Shown here in pieces: positions 15,001-28,400 of a stretch of 64,000 nt of DNA. The DNA is from Siphonodentalium dalli (taxonomy: Eukaryota > Mollusca > Scaphopoda > Gadilida > Siphonodentaliidae): NCBI GenBank assembly GCA_032622095.1, contig CP136064.1, positions 257,899,863-257,963,862 of the forward strand. The letters run 5' to 3'. The notes beneath the pieces were generated by a model that saw only the letters and a program-made list of their open reading frames with translations, ran no database searches and was not told the origin of the DNA. Position 1 is the stretch's first letter. The number at the start of each line of letters is the position of its first letter. Both the position numbers and the translations under genes were made by a program.

Positions 15001-18000
15001 GTGACCACACCCCAAATTCAGGGTTTTTCATCATAATTTAATTTGTAAAAACCGACTCGCGTGCATAACGCACACGATAGAAAGTAATATGTATAAGTTT
15101 TGAAAACTAGTCACGTACATCTACCATACGTTTTAAGGAATTTATCTAATTTTGAACAATACAATGTTTAATTGCATTTGAAATAGACCCCCCCCCCCCC
15201 CCCCTCAAAATTTCACCATCCGATGATGGTTTGGTTCAATGATAGGCGGATGTCCCTTTAAATTTCAGTACTTTTCAGGAGTTTGAGTCGAATTTCTATC
15301 AGAGAAACTTCCATCACCTCGACCGTGCTATTTTGAACATTAAAGGTCCACCCATATGCACAAAATGGATGATTTTCAGAAAATTTCGCCTCCGGAAAAA
15401 GTTGAAGTTCCGGCGACAGAGGGTTAATAAATGTCTCGCATAATCTGAAAATGGGTCTGTAGGGCGTGAAAATATAATAACTCAACAAAACGAGTGTGTC
15501 TTTGTTTATCAGTGTTCCTAAATTCGCTGCCCTGAACGATATTTGAAAAATGTGATTTTTTTGCCTATAGGTTACCCACAACTAATTATTTTCCATAGGC
15601 GACAGTGTTAACTAAAAGTCCCGTCGGCCATGGCTTTGACCTAGTTGAACTTCTAGTGGTCAATTTTCCCTTAGAACGTCATCCTCTGCACCAGTATGTG
15701 ACAACAAACGCGCCCTTTTCGGTATTTTTTTCAAACGATAATCTTGCATTTCCACAACTACCCCATTTACTGCAAAAAAATCAGCAGCATAAAAATACCC
15801 AGACCCCTTCCGTAACTTCTGGACGGCACCAGACTCTTCCTGGACATCTAAACATACACGATCGCCATATTTACGTAGGCTATGATTTTCTGTTCCCGAT
15901 TAGGGATATTTCCCTCAGTGATAATCAACCAATCAGCAGCCAGAATTTTTTTTTATGCTGACTCGAGTTTCCCTACACAAATTCAAGAAAAGTAACTCTA
16001 TATAATTAGTTGTTTGTAACCTATATTTGAAAAGAAAATTGAAGTTTGATCGTGTAAACCGCGCCAATTTTACAAAAAAAGCTTTACCGTGATACAATAG
16101 AAATATAGGAGTTATTGGACATCCTATTATCTCCCAGCGGTCATTTAACCCACATACCCCGTTTTAAAATTAACAATTTTTTTGGGGTAAGAAATAACAC
16201 CAGTAATAGAGTCCTGATAAATCTGGAAGCGCAGTTTAGTAGAAAAGATACTAATGTCTCATGTTAGGCTTGTCATAGACATATATACTGCACAGTGTCG
16301 CATGTCCCATGTCCATCCACTCACTAGTGGGGATATTATGACCACAAATGTGACCACACCCCAAATTCAGGGTTTTTCATCATAATTTAATTTGTAAAAA
16401 CCGACTCGCGTGCATAACGCACACGATAGAAAGTAATATGTATAAGTTTTGAAAACTAGTCACGTACATCTACCATACGTTTTAAGGAATTTATCTAATT
16501 TTGAACAATACAATGTTTAATTGCATTTGAAATAGACCCCCCCCCCCTCAAAATTTCACCATCCGATGATGGTTTGGTTCAATGATAGGCGGATGTCCCT
16601 TTAAATTTCAGTACTTTTCAGGAGTTTGAGTCGAATTTCTATCAGAGAAACTTCCATCACCTCGACCGTGCTATTTTGAACATTAAAGGTCCACCCATAT
16701 GCACAAAATGGATGATTTTCAGAAAATTTCGCCTCCGGAAAAAGTTGAAGTTCCGGCGACAGAGGGTTAATAAATGTCTCGCATAATCTGAAAATGGGTC
16801 TGTAGGGCGTGAAAATATAATAACTCAACAAAACGAGTGTGTCTTTGTTTATCAGTGTTCCTAAATTCGCTGCCCTGAACGATATTTGAAAAATGTGATT
16901 TTTTTGCCTATAGGTTACCCACAACTAATTATTTTCCATAGGCGACAGTGTTAACTAAAAGTCCCGTCGGCCATGGCTTTGACCTAGTTGAACTTCTAGT
17001 GGTCAATTTTCCCTTAGAACGTCATCCTCTGCACCAGTATGTGACAACAAACGCGCCCTTTTCGGTATTTTTTTCAAACGATAATCTTGCATTTCCACAA
17101 CTACCCCATTTACTGCAAAAAAATCAGCAGCATAAAAATACCCAGACCCCTTCCGTAACTTCTGGACGGCACCAGACTCTTCCTGGACATCTAAACATAC
17201 ACGATCGCCATATTTACGTAGGCTATGATTTTCTGTTCCCGATTAGGGATATTTCCCTCAGTGATAATCAACCAATCAGCAGCCAGAATTTTTTTTTATG
17301 CTGACTCGAGTTTCCCTACACAAATTCAAGAAAAGTAACTCTATATAATTAGTTGTTTGTAACCTATATTTGAAAAGAAAATTGAAGTTTGATCGTGTAA
17401 ACCGCGCCAATTTTACAAAAAAAGCTTTACCGTGATACAATAGAAATATAGGAGTTATTGGACATCCTATTATCTCCCAGCGGTCATTTAACCCACATAC
17501 CCCGTTTTAAAATTAACAATTTTTTTGGGGTAAGAAATAACACCAGTAATAGAGTCCTGATAAATCTGGAAGCGCAGTTTAGTAGAAAAGATACTAATGT
17601 CTCATGTTAGGCTTGTCATAGACATATATACTGCACAGTGTCGCATGTCCCATGTCCATCCACTCACTAGTGGGGATATTATGACCACAAATGTGACCAC
17701 ACCCCAAATTCAGGGTTTTTCATCATAATTTAATTTGTAAAAACCGACTCGCGTGCATAACGCACACGATAGAAAGTAATATGTATAAGTTTTGAAAACT
17801 AGTCACGTACATCTACCATACGTTTTAAGGAATTTATCTAATTTTGAACAATACAATGTTTAATTGCATTTGAAATAGACCCCCCCCCTCAAAATTTCAC
17901 CATCCGATGATGGTTTGGTTCAATGATAGGCGGATGTCCCTTTAAATTTCAGTACTTTTCAGGAGTTTGAGTCGAATTTCTATCAGAGAAACTTCCATCA

Positions 18001-21000
18001 CATCGACCGTGCTATTTTGAACATTAAAGGTCCACCCATATGCACAAAATGGATGATTTTCAGAAAATTTCGCCTCCGGAAAAAGTTGAAGTTCCGGCGA
18101 CAGAGGGTTAATAAATGTCTCGCATAATCTGAAAATGGGTCTGTAGGGCGTGAAAATATAATAACTCAACAAAACGAGTGTGTCTTTGTTTATCAGTGTT
18201 CCTAAATTCGCTGCCCTGAACGATATTTGAAAAATGTGATTTTTTTGCCTATAGGTTACCCACAACTAATTATTTTCCATAGGCGACAGTGTTAACTAAA
18301 AGTCCCGTCGGCCATGGCTTTGACCTAGTTGAACTTCTAGTGGTCAATTTTCCCTTAGAACGTCATCCTCTGCACCAGTATGTGACAACAAACGCGCCCT
18401 TTTCGGTATTTTTTTCAAACGATAATCTTGCATTTCCACAACTACCCCATTTACTGCAAAAAAATCAGCAGCATAAAAATACCCAGACCCCTTCCGTAAC
18501 TTCTGGACGGCACCAGACTCTTCCTGGACATCTAAACATACACGATCGCCATATTTACGTAGGCTATGGTTTTCTGTTCCCGATTAGGGATATTTCCCTC
18601 AGTGATAATCAACCAATCAGCAGCCAGAATTTTTTTTTATGCTGACTCGAGTTTCCCTACACAAATTCAAGAAAAGTAACTCTATATAATTAGTTGTTTG
18701 TAACCTATATTTGAAAAGAAAATTGAAGTTTGATCGTGTAAACCGCGCCAATTTTACAAAAAAAGCTTTACCGTGATACAATAGAAATATAGGAGTTATT
18801 GGACATCCTATTATCTCCCAGCGGTCATTTAACCCACATACCCCGTTTTAAAATTAACAATTTTTTTGGGGTAAGAAATAACACCAGTAATAGAGTCCTG
18901 ATAAATCTGGAAGCGCAGTTTAGTAGAAAAGATACTAATGTCTCATGTTAGGCTTGTCATAGACATATATACTGCACAGTGTCGCATGTCCCATGTCCAT
19001 CCACTCACTAGTGGGGATATTATGACCACAAATGTGACCACACCCCAAATTCAGGGTTTTTCATCATAATTTAATTTGTAAAAACCGACTCGCGTGCATA
19101 ACGCACACGATAGAAAGTAATATGTATAAGTTTTGAAAACTAGTCACGTACATCTACCATACGTTTTAAGGAATTTATCTAATTTTGAACAATACAATGT
19201 TTAATTGCATTTGAAATAGACCCCCCCCCTCAAAATTTCACCATCCGATGATGGTTTGGTTCAATGATAGGCGGATGTCCCTTTAAATTTCAGTACTTTT
19301 CAGGAGTTTGAGTCGAATTTCTATCAGAGAAACTTCCATCACATCGACCGTGCTATTTTGAACATTAAAGGTCCACCCATATGCACAAAATGGATGATTT
19401 TCAGAAAATTTCGCCTCCGGAAAAAGTTGAAGTTCCGGCGACAGAGGGTTAATAAATGTCTCGCATAATCTGAAAATGGGTCTGTAGGGCGTGAAAATAT
19501 AATAACTCAACAAAACGAGTGTGTCTTTGTTTATCAGTGTTCCTAAATTCGCTGCCCTGAACGATATTTGAAAAATGTGATTTTTTTGCCTATAGGTTAC
19601 CCACAACTAATTATTTTCCATAGGCGACAGTGTTAACTAAAAGTCCCGTCGGCCATGGCTTTGACCTAGTTGAACTTCTAGTGGTCAATTTTCCCTTAGA
19701 ACGTCATCCTCTGCACCAGTATGTGACAACAAACGCGCCCTTTTCGGTATTTTTTTCAAACGATAATCTTGCATTTCCACAACTACCCCATTTACTGCAA
19801 AAAAATCAGCAGCATAAAAATACCCAGACCCCTTCCGTAACTTCTGGACGGCACCAGACTCTTCCTGGACATCTAAACATACACGATCGCCATATTTACG
19901 TAGGCTATGATTTTCTGTTCCCGATTAGGGATATTTCCCTCAGTGATAATCAACCAATCAGCAGCCAGAATTTTTTTTTATGCTGACTCGAGTTTCCCTA
20001 CACAAATTCAAGAAAAGTAACTCTATATAATTAGTTGTTTGTAACCTATATTTGAAAAGAAAATTGAAGTTTGATCGTGTAAACCGCGCCAATTTTACAA
20101 AAAAAGCTTTACCGTGATACAATAGAAATATAGGAGTTATTGGACATCCTATTATCTCCCAGCGGTCATTTAACCCACATACCCCGTTTTAAAATTAACA
20201 ATTTTTTTGGGGTAAGAAATAACACCAGTAATAGAGTCCTGATAAATCTGGAAGCGCAGTTTAGTAGAAAAGATACTAATGTCTCATGTTAGGCTTGTCA
20301 TAGACATATATACTGCACAGTGTCGCATGTCCCATGTCCATCCACTCACTAGTGGGGATATTATGACCACAAATGTGACCACACCCCAAATTCAGGGTTT
20401 TTCATCATAATTTAATTTGTAAAAACCGACTCGCGTGCATAACGCACACGATAGAAAGTAATATGTATAAGTTTTGAAAACTAGTCACGTACATCTACCA
20501 TACGTTTTAAGGAATTTATCTAATTTTGAACAATACAATGTTTAATTGCATTTGAAATAGACCCCCCCCCCCTCAAAATTTCACCATCCGATGATGGTTT
20601 GGTTCAATGATAGGCGGATGTCCCTTTAAATTTCAGTACTTTTCAGGAGTTTGAGTCGAATTTCTATCAGAGAAACTTCCATCACCTCGACCGTGCTATT
20701 TTGAACATTAAAGGTCCACCCATATGCACAAAATGGATGATTTTCAGAAAATTTCGCCTCCGGAAAAAGTTGAAGTTCCGGCGACAGAGGGTTAATAAAT
20801 GTCTCGCATAATCTGAAAATGGGTCTGTAGGGCGTGAAAATATAATAACTCAACAAAACGAGTGTGTCTTTGTTTATCAGTGTTCCTAAATTCGCTGCCC
20901 TGAACGATATTTGAAAAATGTGATTTTTTTGCCTATAGGTTACCCACAACTAATTATTTTCCATAGGCGACAGTGTTAACTAAAAGTCCCGTCGGCCATG

Positions 21001-24000
21001 GCTTTGACCTAGTTGAACTTCTAGTGGTCAATTTTCCCTTAGAACGTCATCCTCTGCACCAGTATGTGACAACAAACGCGCCCTTTTCGGTATTTTTTTC
21101 AAACGATAATCTTGCATTTCCACAACTACCCCATTTACTGCAAAAAAATCAGCAGCATAAAAATACCCAGACCCCTTCCGTAACTTCTGGACGGCACCAG
21201 ACTCTTCCTGGACATCTAAACATACACGATCGCCATATTTACGTAGGCTATGATTTTCTGTTCCCGATTAGGGATATTTCCCTCAGTGATAATCAACCAA
21301 TCAGCAGCCAGAATTTTTTTTTATGCTGACTCGAGTTTCCCTACACAAATTCAAGAAAAGTAACTCTATATAATTAGTTGTTTGTAACCTATATTTGAAA
21401 AGAAAATTGAAGTTTGATCGTGTAAACCGCGCCAATTTTACAAAAAAAGCTTTACCGTGATACAATAGAAATATAGGAGTTATTGGACATCCTATTATCT
21501 CCCAGCGGTCATTTAACCCACATACCCCGTTTTAAAATTAACAATTTTTTTGGGGTAAGAAATAACACCAGTAATAGAGTCCTGATAAATCTGGAAGCGC
21601 AGTTTAGTAGAAAAGATACTAATGTCTCATGTTAGGCTTGTCATAGACATATATACTGCACAGTGTCGCATGTCCCATGTCCATCCACTCACTAGTGGGG
21701 ATATTATGACCACAAATGTGACCACACCCCAAATTCAGGGTTTTTCATCATAATTTAATTTGTAAAAACCGACTCGCGTGCATAACGCACACGATAGAAA
21801 GTAATATGTATAAGTTTTGAAAACTAGTCACGTACATCTACCATACGTTTTAAGGAATTTATCTAATTTTGAACAATACAATGTTTAATTGCATTTGAAA
21901 TAGACCCCCCCCCCCTCAAAATTTCACCATCCGATGATGGTTTGGTTCAATGATAGGCGGATGTCCCTTTAAATTTCAGTACTTTTCAGGAGTTTGAGTC
22001 GAATTTCTATCAGAGAAACTTCCATCACCTCGACCGTGCTATTTTGAACATTAAAGGTCCACCCATATGCACAAAATGGATGATTTTCAGAAAATTTCGC
22101 CTCCGGAAAAAGTTGAAGTTCCGGCGACAGAGGGTTAATAAATGTCTCGCATAATCTGAAAATGGGTCTGTAGGGCGTGAAAATATAATAACTCAACAAA
22201 ACGAGTGTGTCTTTGTTTATCAGTGTTCCTAAATTCGCTGCCCTGAACGATATTTGAAAAATGTGATTTTTTTGCCTATAGGTTACCCACAACTAATTAT
22301 TTTCCATAGGCGACAGTGTTAACTAAAAGTCCCGTCGGCCATGGCTTTGACCTAGTTGAACTTCTAGTGGTCAATTTTCCCTTAGAACGTCATCCTCTGC
22401 ACCAGTATGTGACAACAAACGCGCCCTTTTCGGTATTTTTTTCAAACGATAATCTTGCATTTCCACAACTACCCCATTTACTGCAAAAAAATCAGCAGCA
22501 TAAAAATACCCAGACCCCTTCCGTAACTTCTGGACGGCACCAGACTCTTCCTGGACATCTAAACATACACGATCGCCATATTTACGTAGGCTATGATTTT
22601 CTGTTCCCGATTAGGGATATTTCCCTCAGTGATAATCAACCAATCAGCAGCCAGAATTTTTTTTTATGCTGACTCGAGTTTCCCTACACAAATTCAAGAA
22701 AAGTAACTCTATATAATTAGTTGTTTGTAACCTATATTTGAAAAGAAAATTGAAGTTTGATCGTGTAAACCGCGCCAATTTTACAAAAAAAGCTTTACCG
22801 TGATACAATAGAAATATAGGAGTTATTGGACATCCTATTATCTCCCAGCGGTCATTTAACCCACATACCCCGTTTTAAAATTAACAATTTTTTTGGGGTA
22901 AGAAATAACACCAGTAATAGAGTCCTGATAAATCTGGAAGCGCAGTTTAGTAGAAAAGATACTAATGTCTCATGTTAGGCTTGTCATAGACATATATACT
23001 GCACAGTGTCGCATGTCCCATGTCCATCCACTCACTAGTGGGGATATTATGACCACAAATGTGACCACACCCCAAATTCAGGGTTTTTCATCATAATTTA
23101 ATTTGTAAAAACCGACTCGCGTGCATAACGCACACGATAGAAAGTAATATGTATAAGTTTTGAAAACTAGTCACGTACATCTACCATACGTTTTAAGGAA
23201 TTTATCTAATTTTGAACAATACAATGTTTAATTGCATTTGAAATAGACCCCCCCCCCCTCAAAATTTCACCATCCGATGATGGTTTGGTTCAATGATAGG
23301 CGGATGTCCCTTTAAATTTCAGTACTTTTCAGGAGTTTGAGTCGAATTTCTATCAGAGAAACTTCCATCACATCGACCGTGCTATTTTGAACATTAAAGG
23401 TCCACCCATATGCACAAAATGGATGATTTTCAGAAAATTTCACCTCCGGAAAAAGTTGAAGTTCCGGCGACAGAGGGTTAATAAATGTCTCGCATAATCT
23501 GAAAATGGGTCTGTAGGGCGTGAAAATATAATAACTCAACAAAACGAGTGTGTCTTTGTTTATCAGTGTTCCTAAATTCGCTGCCCTGAACGATATTTGA
23601 AAAATGTGATTTTTTTGCCTATAGGTTACCCACAACTAATTATTTTCCATAGGCGACAGTGTTAACTAAAAGTCCCGTCGGCCATGGCTTTGACCTAGTT
23701 GAACTTCTAGTGGTCAATTTTCCCTTAGAACGTCATCCTCTGCACCAGTATGTGACAACAAACGCGCCCTTTTCGGTATTTTTTTCAAACGATAATCTTG
23801 CATTTCCACAACTACCCCATTTACTGCAAAAAAATCAGCAGCATAAAAATACCCAGACCCCTTCCGTAACTTCTGGACGGCACCAGACTCTTCCTGGACA
23901 TCTAAACATACACGATCGCCATATTTACGTAGGCTATGGTTTTCTGTTCCCGATTAGGGATATTTCCCTCAGTGATAATCAACCAATCAGCAGCCAGAAT

Positions 24001-25353
24001 TTTTTTTTATGCTGACTCGAGTTTCCCTACACAAATTCAAGAAAAGTAACTCTATATAATTAGTTGTTTGTAACCTATATTTGAAAAGAAAATTGAAGTT
24101 TGATCGTGTAAACCGCGCCAATTTTACAAAAAAAGCTTTACCGTGATACAATAGAAATATAGGAGTTATTGGACATCCTATTATCTCCCAGCGGTCATTT
24201 AACCCACATACCCCGTTTTAAAATTAACAATTTTTTTGGGGTAAGAAATAACACCAGTAATAGAGTCCTGATAAATCTGGAAGCGCAGTTTAGTAGAAAA
24301 GATACTAATGTCTCATGTTAGGCTTGTCATAGACATATATACTGCACAGTGTCGCATGTCCCATGTCCATCCACTCACTAGTGGGGATATTATGACCACA
24401 AATGTGACCACACCCCAAATTCAGGGTTTTTCATCATAATTTAATTTGTAAAAACCGACTCGCGTGCATAACGCACACGATAGAAAGTAATATGTATAAG
24501 TTTTGAAAACTAGTCACGTACATCTACCATACGTTTTAAGGAATTTATCTAATTTTGAACAATACAATGTTTAATTGCATTTGAAATAGACCCCCCCCCC
24601 CCCTCAAAATTTCACCATCCGATGATGGTTTGGTTCAATGATAGGCGGATGTCCCTTTAAATTTCAGTACTTTTCAGGAGTTTGAGTCGAATTTCTATCA
24701 GAGAAACTTCCATCACATCGACCGTGCTATTTTGAACATTAAAGGTCCACCCATATGCACAAAATGGATGATTTTCAGAAAATTTCGCCTCCGGAAAAAG
24801 TTGAAGTTCCGGCGACAGAGGGTTAATAAATGTCTCGCATAATCTGAAAATGGGTCTGTAGGGCGTGAAAATATAATAACTCAACAAAACGAGTGTGTCT
24901 TTGTTTATCAGTGTTCCTAAATTCGCTGCCCTGAACGATATTTGAAAAATGTGATTTTTTTGCCTATAGGTTACCCACAACTAATTATTTTCCATAGGCG
25001 ACAGTGTTAACTAAAAGTCCCGTCGGCCATGGCTTTGACCTAGTTGAACTTCTAGTGGTCAATTTTCCCTTAGAACGTCATCCTCTGCACCAGTATGTGA
25101 CAACAAACGCGCCCTTTTCGGTATTTTTTTCAAACGATAATCTTGCATTTCCACAACTACCCCATTTACTGCAAAAAAATCAGCAGCATAAAAATACCCA
25201 GACCCCTTCCGTAACTTCTGGACGGCACCAGACTCTTCCTGGACATCTAAACATACACGATCGCCATATTTACGTAGGCTATGGTTTTCTGTTCCCGATT
25301 AGGGATATTTCCCTCAGTGATAATCAACCAATCAGCAGCCAGAATTTTTTTTT
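1..25353. repeat. Satellite array A: 19 tandem copies of a ~1343-bp unit
   Basis: Units begin (at ccagcggtcattta) at 1, 1347, 2689, 4032, 5375, 6720, 8063, 9404, 10749, 12094, 13443, 14785, 16134, 17477, 18818, 20159, 21502, 22845 and 24188. The last is cut by the assembly gap. Copies differ by only a few substitutions. Unit length runs 1341-1349 bp and is almost wholly explained by one poly-C tract (404-416 in unit 1) with, in order, 13,10,11,11,13,11,9,13,13,17,10,17,11,9,9,11,11,11,13 C. Unit 1 also has one extra C near 226. Each unit holds a divergent pair of open frames (107 codons minus, 118 codons plus), but these open at TTG and GTG and have no internal ATG near the start, so I treat the unit as non-coding. 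I found no tRNA, 5S, U-snRNA or histone signature. Confidence 0.97.
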
Positions 25354-25453
25354 NNNNNNNNNNNNNNNNNNNNNNNNNNNNNNNNNNNNNNNNNNNNNNN
25401 NNNNNNNNNNNNNNNNNNNNNNNNNNNNNNNNNNNNNNNNNNNNNNNNNNNNN
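25354..25453. other. Assembly gap (100 N)
   Basis: Exactly 100 N, the conventional length for a scaffold gap of unknown size. It lies inside array A unit 19 on the left and at the start of an array B unit on the right. The junction between the two satellites is therefore not observed, and both arrays may be longer than shown. Confidence 0.99.
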
Positions 25454-28400
25454 CAGATCTGGACTCAATGACCTCACATCTCCAGAAGTTCTCTCATGGA
25501 AAGAATATTGAACAGTCTTCCATAGCTGATCCAAGTTTGCAACACCAGACCCCTAAAACTGAGTGAAAATGGGGCCTGAACATGACTGGTGGTGGAAAAT
25601 TGTGCTTTTTTGATGAATAATTTGTTAAAGGGGGTGGGGTTAAATTGTGTGTGATAAATAAAGAACCACAGACGTGATATTGTTTTTGAACACATTTTTT
25701 CCATGGATGGGCAATTCTGAAGAAATGTAGGGAGTTACAATTATTCCGCGAAAAAGCGGGCTATCGCTTTAGGTTACACTGGTGTAAATAAGGTTCCGAG
25801 TGACATCTAGCGGATGCGGGAGGAATATATAGGAGAGAATAAAATAGACACTGGGCCCTGATTGGTCAATAGCCTTGTGTGCTTTTCACATAAAAAAATC
25901 ATCACACCTCTTCCCTATGATTTCCCATAGGTAAAATAACCATTGGCACAGGAATTAACCCTTTGTAGTGAAGTTTGAATTTTTTGGTGTTGTCTAAAAT
26001 ATGACTGCATTTTTTTATGCGGTTCTGACACTAGTTACGAAAACATAAGATTTAAAGGCGAATTCCCTGCTAGACAGACATGATTTTTTTGTGTAAAAAG
26101 TTTCCCAAAATGTCAATTTTTCAGATTTAAAGAAAACTTTGGACCCAACATTTATATTGCCAACACTATACGCTAAAACGTTAGCACTGAGGCCTATGGA
26201 AAACATTTACACCAGTGTAACCTAAAGGGAAAAAATAGCTTTTTATCATTTTTGATTCCTGGGAGTCACTTTAAAGCATTTTAATGCATTTTACAGAGCC
26301 TGGTCTTTCAGTCCAATGAATATCTCATGCTCGATGTGGCTATTCTTGCTGCTGATGCCTTCTTTCACTTACATCAGCCAAAAAAATAGTAAGATTTTTC
26401 ATAAAAAATGACAATTTTTCAAGGTATTTTCAAAAAATTTCAAGGTGGTAATAGTCACATGATAATGCAAATGACCCATAACATGGGCATGTCAACGACA
26501 CATATATCAATTGTTATAAGAACCTAATTTAACAAGTATTTTGGATTTTATAGCCAGTGATATACAGATATATATCATAAAAGTGAGTCATTTCCACTGG
26601 TGGGTATGGTCATTTGAAGGTTAATAGCACTAAAACTTGGACACATTTAAGAAAATGCTTCAACAATTCAAAGAGAGCATATCTTTATTCAACTAATTCA
26701 ATATACACCCACATCCAGTTATCTTGGATCACCCTTGCAGACCTGAAAATGTCATATTTTATTCTTCAATGTGCTGATAAAGTCATGCGCTTGATGCTCA
26801 GCTGATCAGATCTGGACTCAATGACCTCACATCTCCAGAAGTTCTCTCATGGAAAGAATATTGAACAGTCTTCCATAGCTGATCCAAGTTTGCAACACCA
26901 GACCCCTAAAACTGAGTGAAAATGGGGCCTGAACATGACTGGTGGTGGAAAATTGTGCTTTTTTGATGAATAATTTGTTAAAGGGGGTGGGGTTAAATTG
27001 TGTGTGATAAATAAAGAACCACAGACGTGATATTGTTTTTGAACACATTTTTTCCATGGATGGGCAATTCTGAAGAAATGTAGGGAGTTACAATTATTCC
27101 GCGAAAAAGCGGGCTATCGCTTTAGGTTACACTGGTGTAAATAAGGTTCCGAGTGACATCTAGCGGATGCGGGAGGAATATATAGGAGAGAATAAAATAG
27201 ACACTGGGCCCTGATTGGTCAATAGCCTTGTGTGCTTTTCACATAAAAAAATCATCACACCTCTTCCCTATGATTTCCCATAGGTAAAATAACCATTGGC
27301 ACAGGAATTAACCCTTTGTAGTGAAGTTTGAATTTTTTGGTGTTGTCTAAAATATGACTGCATTTTTTTATGCGGTTCTGACACTAGTTACGAAAACATA
27401 AGATTTAAAGGCGAATTCCCTGCTAGACAGACATGAATTTTTTGTGTAAAAAGTTTCCCAAAATGTCAATTTTTCAGATTTAAAGAAAACTTTGGACCCA
27501 ACATTTATATTGCCAACACTATACGCTAAAACGTTAGCACTGAGGCCTATGGAAAACATTTACACCAGTGTAACCTAAAGGGAAAAAATAGCTTTTTATC
27601 ATTTTTGATTCCTGGGAGTCACTTTAAAGCATTTTAATGCATTTTACAGAGCCTGGTCTTTCAGTCCAATGAATATCTCATGCTCGATGTGGCTATTCTT
27701 GCTGCTGATGCCTTCTTTCACTTACATCAGCCAAAAAAATAGTAAGATTTTTCATAAAAAATGACAATTTTTCAAGGTATTTTCAAAAAATTTCAAGGTG
27801 GTAATAGTCACATGATAATGCAAATGACCCATAACATGGGCATGTCAACGACACATATATCAATTGTTATAAGAACCTAATTTAACAAGTATTTTGGATT
27901 TTATAGCCAGTGATATACAGATATATATCATAAAAGTGAGTCATTTCCACTGGTGGGTATGGTCATTTGAAGGTTAATAGCACTAAAACTTGGACACATT
28001 TAAGAAAATGCTTCAACAATTCAAAGAGAGCATATCTTTATTCAACTAATTCAATATACACCCACATCCAGTTATCTTGGATCACCCTTGCAGACCTGAA
28101 AATGTCATATTTTATTCTTCAATGTGCTGATAAAGTCATGCGCTTGATGCTCAGCTGATCAGATCTGGACTCAATGACCTCACATCTCCAGAAGTTCTCT
28201 CATGGAAAGAATATTGAACAGTCTTCCATAGCTGATCCAAGTTTGCAACACCAGACCCCTAAAACTGAGTGAAAATGGGGCCTGAACATGACTGGTGGTG
28301 GAAAATTGTGCTTTTTTGATGAATAATTTGTTAAAGGGGGTGGGGTTAAATTGTGTGTGATAAATAAAGAACCACAGACGTGATATTGTTTTTGAACACA

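Noticed and set aside
25474-26805. 76- and 63-codon frames repeated in every array B unit
   Set aside because: No domain, no codon-level bias visible, and substitutions between units fall equally in and out of the frames.
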